A DNA stretch of 64,000 nucleotides from Liolophura sinensis (GCF_032854445.1 NC_088305.1:17471717-17535716); one strand, 5' to 3'. Positions 10,926 through 23,585 are shown, numbered from the stretch's first letter. Translations and numbers: made by a program. The notes: generated by a model not told the origin, from the sequence alone.

Positions 10926-12732
10926 TTAAATGCAGATAACACCTTTAACGGGAATGACCCTAACGGGAGCTTTACATCCAACAAATGTTTCCATTAAACT
11001 TTTTTAATGGGTTTTACATTTCAGACTAAAAGCAAACTGAGGATGTTGAATTTAGTCTAGTTCCCGGTATAGCTTCTTATTTTATTGTTGGCTCAGCAGG
11101 AAATGAGGTGTCTTTCATAACGGGGACAAATGTCAGGGTAAACGCTCTCTACATGGTCATTCCGGTAACGAGCAGGTAAGCTGGTATTGGCTGATTGTGG
11201 GAATGGGACGTTTGCTGGTTTGCAGAAAGTTGTAATATCTGGTCACCTCAGGCATAGACTGCTGCCTTTCTCTTTCACCCATGGCAGATGATAATAAACT
11301 GTTAGATGCCAGCTAAGAGTGGACTAACGGCGAGTCTGTGACGTGTCACCTAGAACCTTCATATTAATCTGTTGAGCAAACGTGTCACGAGGTGGACCGT
11401 TTTATAGCGGCTATACGTGAGGTTTTTGGGCGAAAAATCCATATTCGCTAATCAAATCACATTTTCTGATTTTAGCATGAAAAGACAAAAAATTGAAAGA
11501 CTCGTACCCGCCTTACTTGTAGTGTGGAAATAATTTTAAAGTTTATACTTTAATGTATTTTGAACGTAACACAGTCGAGGCTGATATTGTGTACAAGGTG
11601 ATTGTTGGGGCTATTCTTCAATTCTCCTTTGTTGTGTGCCCTGATGGTTTTTTTTTTAAATTCTCCGGTACAGTCTCATTAATCTACTCAGCCGTTTCTA
11701 TAAACATAGCTTGAAGGCTGTATACTCCTTTAGTCTGCTTAGTTATTAGCATTATTTTACGAACTTCTCAATTTATCAGCTTCATACAAAATGATATCTA
11801 CCTATACGGACATCCGGGTAAATCTCTCACTGTATGTGATTCGGTTAATCTGTCGTTCAGTAAAATTTTTAACGTCCTTTTCTACCGTGAGTTAATTTGA
11901 ACGATGAAAACGAAGCAATGGTATATGCCTTCATCTTATAAATGTAAATATCCGAAAGATTCACTAGCAGATCACGTGATCACGGCTGCAAGTTCGACAT
12001 GTTAAAAAATGAGAAGATTAATGTCACGGAATTGCCATCAGCCATGTATCGCTTCTCTCAAGGGTACATTCACGCGATTTTTTCTTGGTATCCTTTAGAC
12101 AAAAGATCATTAAAATTTAATACGCCAATACATACGCAGTGTTGTTTTTCTTCGTTACTTTGACATTATCTTAGTGAGTTATGTGATCGATAAAAGAGGC
12201 ATCCATTAATGGGCGTTGAAGGTTAAGAAATATGATTTCATCTTATCTGTCACTCTTAATATTCACACGTCTTCTGCGTATCAGGTCGCATAAGTTATCC
12301 GAAGTCGTATCGGATAAGGAAAGAAGCGATCATCGGATCAGTGCTACAGATTGCGATGTACTGAAAAGGAGGAGGGTAGGCTGAAAGTCAGGCCTTCAGA
12401 TTTTTGTTTGTGATGCTCTTATCCTCTTAAGGAATATGTGCTTGTTATCTCGGTATATGCACGTGTTCATTTCAGGGCAGTCCTTCCCGCCCAATGCGTC
12501 AGTGGAATGACTTGGAGCTAGTATGGCACGTTTTCACCGTTTGTCATTTACGTTTAAACAGTAGCGAATAGTTATGCTATTGATATCATTCAGGAAGGTC
12601 AACGGTGAAAAGGGGCTCTCAGTACGACCCCTTCCTTGAATTCGCTTGCATTGAGTTAGAAAGTTAGTCAAGAACTGGGGGAAGAGTGGTGTTTTTTCCA
12701 CGGACCTTTGTCCGAATTCCTTCACTCATAAT
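10926..12732. other. Intergenic
   Basis: No supported gene. It contains one member of a two-copy dispersed repeat (11800-11912). Otherwise nothing distinctive was seen. Confidence 0.5.
11800..11912 (+). repeat. Two-copy dispersed repeat, copy 1
   Basis: Shares CTCTCACTGTATGT, GTTCGGT-like, ATTTTTAACGTCCTTTT and GTGARTTA blocks in the same order with 13056-13138. Copy 2 has lost about 15 bases between the blocks. Confidence 0.6.
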
Positions 12733-12798
12733 GCAAACCGCCGTCATGTACCTGAAATATTCCCAAGAACGTCCTTAAACCCAAATCAAATCAAACGA
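12733..12798 (+). mobile_element. SINE-1, 3' end fragment
   Basis: CCGCCGTCATGTACCTGAAA, TATTCCCAAGAACG and the AAATCAAATCAAA tail match the final 65 bases of SINE-1 (compare 53804-53860). No older body is recognisable upstream. Confidence 0.6.
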
Positions 12799-13817
12799 AC
12801 GCTATACAACTGAAAATCTAGGATAAGTAAGCAATAGAGCGTACTCTGTTGAAAGTCATTACTACCTGTTCGTTCACTTCTTATTGTGTAGTGCACCAAC
12901 AACGAGAAATCATGTTGAGAACCACGTGATTTTTTTTTATTTTCAAGTAGAGCATCTCCAAAGAGAAGGGTGACTGAAAAGGGAATCCTGCATGGAAAAG
13001 CATGGACTCCGTTTTTCTTTTCAGTGAATATGGTTTGAAGACATTTGCCCTTTATACAGACAATCGTGTAAGTCTCTCACTGTATGTCGTTCGGTCAAAT
13101 TTTTAACGTCCTTTTTTTTAACGTGAATTACTTTTAACACTTAACGAGGACTAGTCTTGACACTTTACAAGAACTAGTTTTATCACTTAACGAATGGCCT
13201 GAGTACAAGACATCAACATGTTGCAGGACGCAATACCGTATAGATGCTTGTTAATTACATTACTGGAGAGCCGGTGAGTTTTGTTTATCCGTGTGTCAAG
13301 CAGAAATGTCAATTTTTGTCACGCTCAAGCGGATACAACAATAACAAAGTGGTTCTGTGAAACCATGAAGACCCTCTAACTGAGACATCAAAATCTTGAT
13401 GTCGTTAGAGACTGCATTTCGAGGATCGATACTCTTAACAACTGATTGCAGATGAGAACTGAACTTTTTTTGTTACCATTTACATTCCGCCATGAGAAGA
13501 AACGGTGAAGAATTCTAGATGGTTTCTGCAAGCAGACTCCGCGAGACATTGACAAACGCTAAGCTCTGTGAGCGCAGCTGTCATTTTGTTAAGAAAGTCC
13601 CGATGACTGGAAGAAAAAGCTCCTCCCCAAGGACGTGTGGCCTGTTGTATGGGCGTCTTAGTTTTAAGGAAATCTATCATAAGGTTTCGCCAAGGCCATT
13701 CGCTTCATCAACTAGGCGATAGCCTAGTGCCTGTTACACAGCTGTAATGACAAGCCATAGTAAAGTTCATAACCCCTCCCCCCCTCCATCACACACACCG
13801 TTTACACCGTTTTCATA
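12799..13817. other. Intergenic with repeat copy 2
   Basis: No supported gene. The second copy of the 11.8-kb repeat lies at 13056-13138. Overlapping open frames at 13480-13722 on both strands have no recognisable protein features. A C-rich then CA-rich simple stretch sits at about 13781-13800. Confidence 0.5.
13056..13138 (+). repeat. Two-copy dispersed repeat, copy 2
   Basis: Same ordered blocks as 11800-11912, starting GACAATCGTGTAAGTCTCTC. It is shorter by an internal deletion. Confidence 0.6.
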
Positions 13818-14660
13818 ACACCAAATGAGCAGTAACTCACGGACTGTACCACAGGCATGACACTCGATGAACAGTAAATCGTGCATGGTAATGCATGGGC
13901 TAAAACGTACAGAACGGAAAGTAACCAAAGCAGGTTAATAAATGTAAAACAAAACAAACATGTTATTGCATATTAGATTAATTTAAGCTCCGTCCTAAAT
14001 GGGAACCAACTCAAGCATGGTGTGAAATGAAGAGCAATGCAAGAACATTGGATGGAGTAATGCAGGCAAACACAGCACTGAATGCGCAGTGACACAATCG
14101 TGACTGTGAATGACCAGTGACCCAACTGTAACACGGAATGGACGGTGGACTCATGAATAACACCGAATTGACACTGACCCAAGCGTAACACCGAATGGAC
14201 AGTGGACCCAAGCATACCGCCGAATGAGCATTGACCCAAGCGTAACACCGAATGAGCAGTGACTCACGGACTGTACCACAGGCATGACACTCGATGAACA
14301 GTAAATCGTACATGGTATTGAATGGGTTAAAACGAACAGAATGGAAAGTAAACAAAGCAGCTTAATAAATGGAAAGCAAAACGAACATATTATTGAACAC
14401 TAGGGTAAGTTAAGCTCTGTCCTAAATGGAAAGCAACTCAGGTACGGTGATAAATGAAGAGCAATGCAAGAACGATATGGGATGGAGTAATACAGGCAAG
14501 CACAGCACTGAATACGGAGTGACACAATCGTGACTGTGAGTGGCCAGTGACCCAAGCGTAACACGGAATGGACAGTGGACCCATGCATACCACCGAATGG
14601 ACACTGATTCAAGCGTAACACCGAATGGACACTCACCCGAGCATAACACCTAATGATCAG
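13818..14660. repeat. ~427-bp tandem dimer containing 28-29-bp subrepeats
   Basis: The unit starting near 13818 is repeated from about 14245. GGACTGTACC recurs at 13841 and 14268 (offset 427) and GACACAATCG at 14091 and 14521 (offset 430). The last ~150 bases of each unit are themselves built from 28-29-base repeats of the type GACCCAAGCGTAACACCGAA. Several minus-strand ORFs here (75-114 codons, with recurring HSVLRLG) are by-products of the short repeat. Confidence 0.85.
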
Positions 14661-15634
14661 TGACCCGAGTACGCAGTGGAGTTAAATTCTGACAGGTGTT
14701 TGAACTGAATACCACAATGTAATACATTTCAAAAAGACAAATATTCAGGACATGTGTTACCGGGTATCGTGCGATTGGCCTAAGGTCAGGTCAAACGTAA
14801 TATTCAAGTCCATCAGTACAAACGCTCCCAAATCCTGTTCTATGTCAATCAGTCGTTCAGAAACATATTGCGAGATCCTTCTAAATAAATCAGCTTCACG
14901 ACTGAAAGCTCAAACGAATGTTGAAACATTTACATTCGCACAAGTGTAACAAAACATTGTCATGTTGTACATGGTAAAATAATCTAAAATTCGTCTGGCA
15001 TATGCCGTATGTCTGTGTTATAACAGCGCCTTTCCCAGGTCGCCTTCTCAAATAATTTCACGCCTGGACACATGTGTAAGTGTCGCTCAGATGGTCGAGT
15101 TTCTCCGATGGCCTAACTAATAAACTGGTTGTTCAGTGCAGACGCGATTTTCTACCCTCTGCTGAAAGTGACTTTGGTCAACAAACCTTCTAAGCATGTC
15201 TTCATGTATTCCTATAGGAGAGAACAGAAACTCGCCAATGATAGTGTTTATGTCCTGTCAAGATCTGATTATGTTCTGCCAAATTTTATCGCATCCAGTC
15301 AGAAAGATTTTGGATATAACCGTGGAATGTAGTTTCTTGAGAGAATCCTGTGGTAAATAGAGGACTTGCCCACGTTTTTGGTTGACTTTTAGCTATATAG
15401 TGTGAACTAAAACGAAGAGTTAAGAGCTCTCCAAGAAGTGATTGTGTTAACGTTTACAGTTTCGTTAAATGGAACCATGATTCAGTTACATGTTGAGTGT
15501 TACTTTGTTGTCAGTACATGTTGGAGAGTATTTTAATTTCTGATATCTCCCATTTTACATTATTTAGATTATTAAAAGTATCACAAAGTTTTGATCGATG
15601 CAGGCCAATTGACACTCTGCTGGAAATTTCAACA
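14661..15634. other. Intergenic
   Basis: AT-rich; nothing recognised beyond short, featureless open frames. Confidence 0.5.
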
Positions 15635-15645
15635 TATTTATTTAA

Positions 15646-15795
15646 GTTTATTTTATTTATTTAAGTGGTGTTTTACGCCCTACTCGAGATTATTTCACTT
15701 ATACAACGGCGACCAGCATTATGGTAGGAGGAAACCGGGAACAGCCCGGGAAAAACACGACCATTCCCAATTGCTGGCAGACTTTTCCACGTACG
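15646..15795 (-). mobile_element. SINE-1, 5'-truncated, with TSD
   Basis: The 3' tail is at the left (ATTTATTT, then GTGGTGTTTTACGCC) and the body runs to TTTTCCACGTACG. Flanking TATTTATTTAA occurs at 15635-15645 and 15796-15806, a plausible 11-base TSD. It is AT-rich and similar to the tail, so some chance remains. The tRNA-like head is absent. Confidence 0.75.
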
Positions 15796-15806
15796 TATTT
15801 ATTTAA

Positions 15807-17704
15807 AGCAGCAGACAGAGACAAACAAAACATCGAATAGCCATTGGCTATGATGTTTTCATTTAATCAGATTATTTCCCCATCACAATCTATATAAACT
15901 GTTTTATTAGTTGTTTTAAATCTTAAGTTACATATACTAATACACGAATAGAATGCACAAAAATGGAATTTGGGTTGCAAGAAATGCCTTTTGGTTATTC
16001 TGAAATATATATCATGTGATCTGATTTTGGGCGCTACGAACGATAATAACTCACACTGGAAAAGCGTTTGGTCGTTCTGTTATTAAGTAATTTCTCAGTG
16101 TGTCTTTGTAATGACAAAGATACAACGGTAGTACCCTCCAGGATAACGCCAGAGCAGAGCTTTGGTAAGCTAACTTAAAGTGAATCATAGATTTGATGAA
16201 TGGAGTAGATGGTCTAATGCCGCATATCTGATTTTAGGTTCATAACTAAGGTCTTGGTATTTTTATCTGGCCATCTTATCACTACTTATATACCGGTGGC
16301 TTGAGCATGGCGTGTAAATGTTATCAAAACGCCATTAATGAAATCGACGACATGGACTATAAATTACTTTAAAGCCAATATATCACATAAGCTTCATTGT
16401 TACAGCGCACACGAAAATATTCCTGCGATTTGTAATGGTAATCGAAAAGAGAAAAGATGGGATATCTGTATTATGTTAGAAAGACACAGACCCGCACACA
16501 CATACATGTATAAATACTAGCCAGTGGATCTTATTAATGATATTGTCCCTATTAGATGTTAATTTAGTGTCTCATTTACTGTTTCTCTTGACATTGTCAT
16601 TACCATTCACTGAGTCTATTATTAATCTTCCCAGTATCCTTTGAGCAAAATGCAGCTTCATTTGGGCATCGTAGTCATACTAGCAAGTAAGCAATGATTA
16701 ATTATCATTCTGAACCATGATAAAAAAAGTGCTTTTTTTTGGACCACCGATGTATTTTACCTCTAATACAAAGAGATGCTTTCAATGTCTATCACATCTC
16801 ATCTAATATCGATACCATGGTAGGATTAAATGAAGAACGCAGGTGTGTTTTCAACATCGATCGACACCATTCTGTCGTCTTACACTTGTTATAATTAGTA
16901 TTGAACAAATTCTTATTAAAACAGGGATAAGTGGAAAAGAACATGCCCAGAAGATAATTATCTTTATCTTGATCCAGTATTTCCTTTACCAGTGCATGCT
17001 GGGTGTTAGTAGCCTCAGATTATTACCGGGCGTCTCAGGTGTTGTCAATTAAACGGCAAGAGTATGGAGCTCATTGGGATCCATGCTTCGCTCATAAGCA
17101 TGCTTTACGTACAATTTAAAAAGCTGGGTATTACCAGAAATGAGAAAAAGAATGAGGCTTAAGCAAACCGATATCCAGTAAGCTTCATTCACGACGACAG
17201 TCCGCTCGTCGTTGGTCAAAATATGAAATTTTCTCACCTTTTTGCATTGTGGAAGAAAGGTGTTGATTGGCACTAATGCCTTTGCCCCTTTAACCAAAGA
17301 TGGGTGACCGGGCGAGCTTCAGGCAATTTAATCCAGTGGTTGACTGCTTGATACGGTTTTAGATTGAAAGCAAGCGCGAGCGTGATCCATGGACGTACCG
17401 TACGTTTATACACTGCATTATTCTATCTAATTCTACATGAGCGTTGGTGCTAGGGAGAGCAAGTTAGTTACTATTTAATGCTTTATTTGAACAGAATAAA
17501 ACTCCAATGGAGGTTAACTGAAAAGAGGCCTGATTTCAGCTGTTACTCAGTGTGACCATTTTCCAACTATCACTCTATAAAATTACCTTACAAACATTTT
17601 AACATACTAAAAGGGTCTCGGGTCTTCGCAGTTCAGCACAGCGACATCTGAAGGAACCGTCTATAGGTTAAGTAACTTCCACTGTCACACTACTGGATCA
17701 CGTC
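15807..17704. other. Intergenic
   Basis: No supported gene, repeat or RNA. The open frames are short and without recognisable motifs. Confidence 0.5.
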
Positions 17705-18000
17705 GGAATTTATTAAAGTAAATCTTGCGCCTGAGTCTATCACCAAGCGGGGAAATCTCCAGACAAAATTTCCTACTTGGCCAACTAAACATGACATGGG
17801 TCAATGGCCTCTTCACGCCTCCGCGGACTACAGGGGGCTTGTCCTATCATGGACAGCTCTCGTTCTGCAAGGAACAGCTCTTGCTCTTGAGTTCACGGAA
17901 GGACTGGGTATACCGTCTGTAAACCCAGGAGATTATTGTTGTCTGAAGACTGAGAGTGCTCGTTTGGTAAACGAGCGAAAACCACGGACCACAGGCTAAA
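17705..18000. other. GC-richer island without a callable gene
   Basis: Base composition rises against AT-rich flanks. Two plus-strand open frames overlap out of phase (17725-17922 and 17796-17999). Neither has a recognisable domain. A perfect small hairpin, GCTCGTTT-GGT-AAACGAGC, lies at about 17957-17975. Could be a decayed coding or mobile segment. Confidence 0.35.
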
Positions 18001-18221
18001 ATGAGTATATGAAGAGGGCTAGAACTCGTGAATAAAGAAATAGTACCAAAATAATAAATTTTAAATGCTACATGAGCACTCTACATACAGGCAACCAGCC
18101 AGCGATGTTTTAAAAAAGTGTTTTCAGGACTGTCTTAGTTCTAATGTTTGCAATAGGTGCAACATATTAACTGATGATTATGTATGAATGCATATAGTGT
18201 TTGCCTTAAAGCGTCTTATAG

Positions 18222-18290
18222 GCGATGGTCATAATATGGCTGAAATATTGCCGACCTGTCGTTAAGCCCTAATCATTCATTCATTCTTAT
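18222..18290 (+). mobile_element. SINE-2-like 3' tail
   Basis: GGTCATAATATGGCTGAAAT, ATTGCCGACCTGTCGTTAAG and (ATTC)n match the layout of the SINE-2 3' end at 28433-28494 (ATATGACTGAAAAATTG..CGTTAACCC.. plus a 4-base tail repeat). The rest of the element is unrecognisable. Confidence 0.45.
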
Positions 18291-18425
18291 AGGCGAAGTG
18301 GCGTCAAATCAAGATCATTCACTTTGCACCCGGGGTTTTCTCGACTTACTTATTGTTATGAAACCTCACCTGACCGGCACCCACGAGCCAGCGTAACGAT
18401 AATAAGAGAAAGTGTTAACTACCTG

Positions 18426-18485
18426 GAGGTAAATTGACAAGGTGCTATGTTTCACGAGTTATACGTGATCATTTGCCAACTACGA
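18426..18485 (-). repeat. Rep-A fragment
   Basis: Reverse complement reads GTAGTTGGCAAATGATCACG, then GTGAAACATAGCACCTTGTC and AATTTACC, matching the Rep-A core. Confidence 0.5.
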
Positions 18486-18740
18486 AAGAACAGCCTGTTG
18501 AAGTCCGTATTTTTTTATATATGATATGTATAGAGCACGTGCGCCTTAGTCCGTTTAACCCTACGCTCGAGACTGTATCCACGATGAATTAAATCGCCAC
18601 GATGGATATATGAACAGTTGCAATCAAAGCGCAACTGAGATACAAATTTACCTTTCAAATCTCATTTAATAGCATGGTATACGACTTCGACACTAATTTC
18701 AATCGTTCATACTCTGGAACATTCCTTGCATCTTTCCAAC

Positions 18741-18890
18741 ATCATTGAAAACGTCTGACTGCTTTTCTCTGCAAGATTTCGTGAAATTTGTACGTATATA
18801 ATTTCTTAGTTCTTTGGTGGTAAACATTGTTTTGGGGAATTGGTTTTGCGATTATTGACTCGGTTTGTTTATCTCGGCTGATAACGTCTG
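18741..18890 (+). repeat. Rep-B dispersed repeat copy
   Basis: Shares GAAAACGTCTGACTGCTTTT, CTCTGCAAGATTTC, TGGTGGTAAACATTG and GAATTGGTTTTGCGATTATT with copies at 25285, 31079 and 40619, always on the plus strand. Confidence 0.6.
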
Positions 18891-19127
18891 TTTCGACGCA
18901 TAGATGTGTCATTCAGGACTCCGAGGTTTGGTCCCTTTCCATTGCTTTTCTATTATTGTTTGTTAAATGTGACAACACATTATTTCAGTAATTCCAAGCC
19001 AGTTATGTTTAGTACATGGCTATCAATTGCTGCTTTGTTTTATTTAATTCTGCTCAAGCCAATGTGCTAGCCAATTATAAGTTTTGTAATATTATATTAT
19101 TTACAGGAGATGTTCAAATAAAGCCCT

Positions 19128-19240
19128 AAATGAGATAAAATTGCCAAGATGCCAAATTTCACCTGTCATGGTTACAGGAGAATGTATTTTACCGGTTAAC
19201 ATTTGCCAAGTACAAACTGTCGCTACTGCTCCGGTTTTAC
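19128..19240 (-). repeat. Rep-A copy with internal duplication
   Basis: Reverse complement starts GTAAAACCGGAGCAGTAGCG and contains two successive GTAACC..GGTRAAAT blocks, so the middle part appears duplicated. Confidence 0.5.
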
Positions 19241-21079
19241 TCTCTGTGTAGTAATTCTTATAAAAAAAAAACAACGGATTGTGTACTCTAGTGTAATCCA
19301 AAAAAATCCTGACATTTGAATGTGATTTAAAACGAACTCAAAGTTCGAACACAGGCGTCGTAATGAAATATGAATGGAAGTTAAAAATATGCCACTTCTA
19401 AATTCGTGAACAACAATTTAAATGAGTTTTCGGATTTTCTAGCTATTGGAGGAGAAAATTGATTTTATGAATCTTTCCCAAATAATCACAAAGAACTGTT
19501 AACCATGATACATGCATTTAATGGTATAAACATCCTATTGATGTTTAGGGGTAAAAGCTGCACCATGATTAAATCTGACATATAGACGCCGGTTTTTCAA
19601 ATTAGTTTGCAAACAACTGTGCAAGTGATAATTAGGCCACCAAAATCTAAAGCCAAGAGATGTCGAAATAACAAATGCAGAGCAATGGTATGAAAAAAGG
19701 TGGGGAATCTCACACCAGTAAATTAAAGTTATGAGTCTTACAGCCTAACTTTAATATGTTTATTTGATTTTCATCTTCTTATACTAAGCACGACTTTCCT
19801 TAGATGTTAGTTTTTCTCAGAAGAATTGCTGTAGAAAGAATTTAGAAAAGGTAATTCAATGTGGAATCAAAGGAAAAGTCGAGGAGATTACATGGAATTT
19901 ACGTTCTAGTGTTGAGATCAAACGCTAATAAGATTCTGTGCGACATAGAGTCTGCTGACACCGGCTTCACAGGTGAAGGGAAAGAGGTGGGTTTGTCTGT
20001 TTGGGTTTACTGCCGACGTGTTTCAGATTTCGACATTCCTGAACACGTGATGTCCTACTGATACCACGTGATTATTAGATCATATAAACGGGTTCCCTAT
20101 CATTATTCAAATCGTATAATCCTCTAGTCAATATTGCCATAAGTCCATGATATAATCATTCGTGACACTGCAACTATGAAATTCTTCTCAACAAGAACTC
20201 AACTTCAAGAGATGTTACAAGCGTCTTAATGGGCCAATAGGTTGTAATTCAGTTCTGAAGGCAATATTCATTTCATTTATGTTTAATGGCACACTCAATC
20301 ATTTTCCACTTGTATGAAGATTTTATGGGCGGATGAAATTGGATTGCTCGGCGTGAACTAACAGCGTTCGGCAAGTTATTGTCGAACTTTCCTTCGTATG
20401 ATGTACTGAAATGCACACCATATTGGTGGAAGACAAGTGGACTTCCCTCATCATCTTCACTTTTACGATGGTGGTCATTTTTGTCGATAACTGAAGGCTG
20501 GGAATGCCTTTGACTGCTTTGCTGGTCAGCTGGAGTGACTAATATCGCGTGTGGAACAAATGGTTTAACTCTCGTCTCCTTGCCAAGTCAAACCACTTCA
20601 AAGTTAGGAGGATGAAATTTGTGTGTCCATTTTAACCACTGACAAATGGTCATAGCGACAAGCGATAAAGGTCTGGCCCGTAGACTAAAGGTCCCAAGTA
20701 ATGCGTCGCTTTCATTCTAATGCTACTATAAACATAAAAAAGATCCATCTGCCATCAAAAAACACATCACACGAACTATATTCGATAAATATACCCACTG
20801 CAAACTTTGCATTAAGATGGTAACCGACGGATATAAATTGTCACAGGTTACCGCGTTATTTCTTACACATTTTCCGTACGATAGCACAGATAAAGTAACC
20901 CAGTATGACCCATTTAACCCCTTGACAGCAACCGGGCATTGAGCTCAGAGAAAACGGATCTAGCAAGCCACACTAAAACTTTTACTGGGTAGTTTTAAAC
21001 TCAACACTGTGAAATGTACAAAATGTGACCATTGTTCTCTGATAAGACACGTAAATATGTATCAGAATGAGCCCATTCC
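19241..21079. other. Intergenic
   Basis: No supported gene. A 66-codon open frame at 19861-20061 lacks an ATG and any recognisable motif. No repeat family was recognised. Confidence 0.5.
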
Positions 21080-21503
21080 ATATCTGTAAATATGCTAGAA
21101 ATATAAGATACAGTGTTTCAAGTATGTTTGATTTATTTACTTATTTATTTGATTGGTGTTTTACGCCATACTCAATACTACGGCGGCCAGCGTTATGGTG
21201 GGAGGAAACCGGACAGGGCCCGGGGGAAACTCACGACCATCCGCAGGTTGCTGACAGACCGTCCCACGTGCGGCCGGAGAGGAAGACAGCATGAACTGTT
21301 GGGTATGTTTGGCATGTATGCTCACATCTACACTCATCAGGAGTCCAACCTAATGTGGAATATTGTGTGCCGTATGTTAGCACGCTGGCTTTATATCTCT
21401 GCGGTATCAAGTTGTGGACGATTAGTACAATAAGACTGATAAAATCATGTCTTACAGATATGTGTACTTTTTCATAACAAGTTGGAAATAGTCTCAAAGG
21501 CGC
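21080..21503 (+). repeat. Rep-D copy interrupted by a SINE
   Basis: Outside the SINE, this stretch aligns with the reverse complement of 23341-23585. Shared blocks are TCTGTAAATATGCTAG, TTTGGCATGTATGCTCA, CATCAGGA and ACAGATATGTGTA, then TCTCAAAGG-like sequence. It is an older repeat into which SINE-1 jumped. Confidence 0.7.
21131..21302 (-). mobile_element. SINE-1, 5'-truncated, nested in Rep-D
   Basis: The body is typical (GTGTTTTACGCCATACTCAA to GGCCGGAGAGGAAGACAGC) and ends where the tRNA-like head should begin. Perfect 9-base TSD GTATGTTTG at 21122-21130 and 21303-21311. The unsplit relative at 23.34-23.59 kb has a matching empty site. Confidence 0.9.
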
Positions 21504-21921
21504 CCAGTTTATCCAGACGTTTAAGGATTGTCACTGATTGTGTGTTTTGTGGCTAGAGACTATAGCCAAGGAGTTAGCAAACAACTGGAGGTGTCGAATA
21601 GACATTCAGGACAACGCTTTTTCAAAATTGTTGAATGCTGTACAGTATTTAAACAGTGCTGGATATACCCTTTATGTTGTAACACTGAGGTTTACGTCAT
21701 CAAAACGGCAGAAGTAATGCCATCATTCAGCTGCTTATGTACCTTAGGGATAGGTCTAGTGACATTCATTACAATTGTCTTTATCTGGTGAGTAATGTCC
21801 AATTAATGACAATTATTAAAGGTTCCCCGAATTGAATTTGTAGAGGAATTGTCTCTCGTTGACCGAAAGATATATCCCATAGCCCTACATTCACGGCTGA
21901 GGATAAATATGAATTACATGG
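21504..21921. other. Intergenic
   Basis: No supported feature; one 87-codon open frame without recognisable motifs. Confidence 0.5.
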
Positions 21922-22176
21922 TATTTATTTATTTGATTGGTGTTCAAAAATATTTCACTTTTACGAAGGCGGTCAGCATTATGGTGGAAGGGAACCGGGC
22001 AGAGCCCAGGGGAAACACACGACCATCCGCAGCTTTATGGCAGACCTTCCCACGTACCGCCGGAGAGGACGCCAGCATCAGCTGGACTTGAATCCACAGC
22101 GACCACATTGGTGAAAGGCTCCTGGGTCATTGCACCGTGCTGGCGTGTTAATCCCCTCGGTCACGGGGGGCCCAAA
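21922..22176 (-). mobile_element. SINE-1, nearly full length
   Basis: Runs from a (TTTA)n tail through the conserved body to the head (reverse complement GGGGCCCCCCGTGACCGAGG). Flanks AATTACATGGTA and AATTGCTTGGTA agree at 10 of 12 bases, a decayed TSD. A short deletion lies in the GTGTTTTACGCC block. Confidence 0.85.
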
Positions 22177-23340
22177 TTGCTTGGTAGCATGTAGACAAAT
22201 TACCATAGAATCAGTAGGATGAGATATATTCAGTAACATGGAATGCCTCGAAATATCGTCTTTGATATATCGTGTGATAAAACTTGATCGTGTAACCCTC
22301 AGTCATGTACATGGAATACAGACATGAGATTATGAGGGTCAATATGTTAGGCGTGGGGACGCATTTCAACCTCTTAGATAGGAGGATTTCGTGCATATCG
22401 TTTCCAGCAACGTAAAATTCAGTACTTTCCACAAATACTACTCGGCAGTTTCTAGAGCTATGGTTAATACTGGGGATGTATGTGGAATTGCGTAGAGTAA
22501 ATTTGACATAAGGGCATAATATTCTTGACTTAGAAGAAAATCTTCTAGCAGCTGTGATGGACAGAGCATGTTATCATCGGCTATTCAGGCTGCCCAAGCC
22601 TTTTCTGCCCCGGGGCAAAATATATCATATATATCTTTTGATATGCACTGTTATCTTTTGATATGCACACTCTGATACACAGTCTGACGAGCTAGTCTTT
22701 ATGTATGGCAGATATAGATAATGTTGGGTTAATATTAGAGGAGTGTGGACCTCAGGGAGAGCATGCAAACTTTAAGCTCTTGGAAAAGATTACTGCAAAA
22801 GCTATGCTTTTGTAAAGTAATCCGAGCACAGTATCTTCAGCACAGTTCTTTGTGTAGCGATAGTTCAAGGTAAGTGTTGCAGAGGTCTGCACATTGTGCT
22901 AGCAAATTAGACATGTCAGACGAGTAATCTCTGAGATATCAGTCGTCAAATCGCATTTATGCGAGGTAACTGAGTCGCTCCGCTCAACTACCGCGTAATA
23001 CAGAGCGGTGGAAACTGCCTTCTTTATATGCGTATTCATTTGGCAGGTAGCTATATAGTGTAGTCGTATTGAATCAGAGTGCATGTGTGAAGCATGGAAA
23101 ATAAATTATATCCCACTACACTAGTACCATAGATAGCACGGGCAAATATTATACATGACTTGTTAATCTATCAGACATCTCCAGTTGTTTTCTCATTGAT
23201 GCCTATACTCTCTATCCATAAAACACAAAATCAAGAAGAATCTTTACACATTGGATACGATCAATCCAGCGCAACCCATTGCTAAACATTCCTTCGCGAT
23301 TGCCCATTTCTTGTTGTGGGGCATCAAGTTAATAAACTGT
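22177..23340. other. Intergenic
   Basis: No supported gene. A short tandem duplication of ATCTTTTGATATGCAC lies at about 22634-22670. Confidence 0.5.
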
Positions 23341-23585
23341 GCTCCTCTGAGATTATTTCGAACTGTCACGTGTTGGAAAAACTACACATATCTGTCAGAC
23401 GTATAACTTGTCGGTCATATTGTACCAACCGTCCTCAAATGTGTTATCCTACACACATGATACTGGTAGCATGTAGCAGACACTATTCCACTTCAGTATT
23501 GATTCCTGATGATGGTAGACCTGAGCATACATGCCAAATATATCAAAAACACTGAATTTTATATTACTAACATATTTACATATAT
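23341..23585 (-). repeat. Rep-D, uninterrupted copy
   Basis: Reverse complement aligns with 21080-21503 minus the SINE. At the insertion point it reads GTGTTTTTGATATATTTGGC, equivalent to a single copy of the other locus's TSD. Open frames on both strands at the two loci encode loosely similar peptides only because the DNA is related. Confidence 0.7.

Noticed and set aside
13973-14649. Repetitive minus-strand ORFs with HSVLRLG
   Set aside because: They translate the 28-29-bp subrepeats; differing frames give equally open products.
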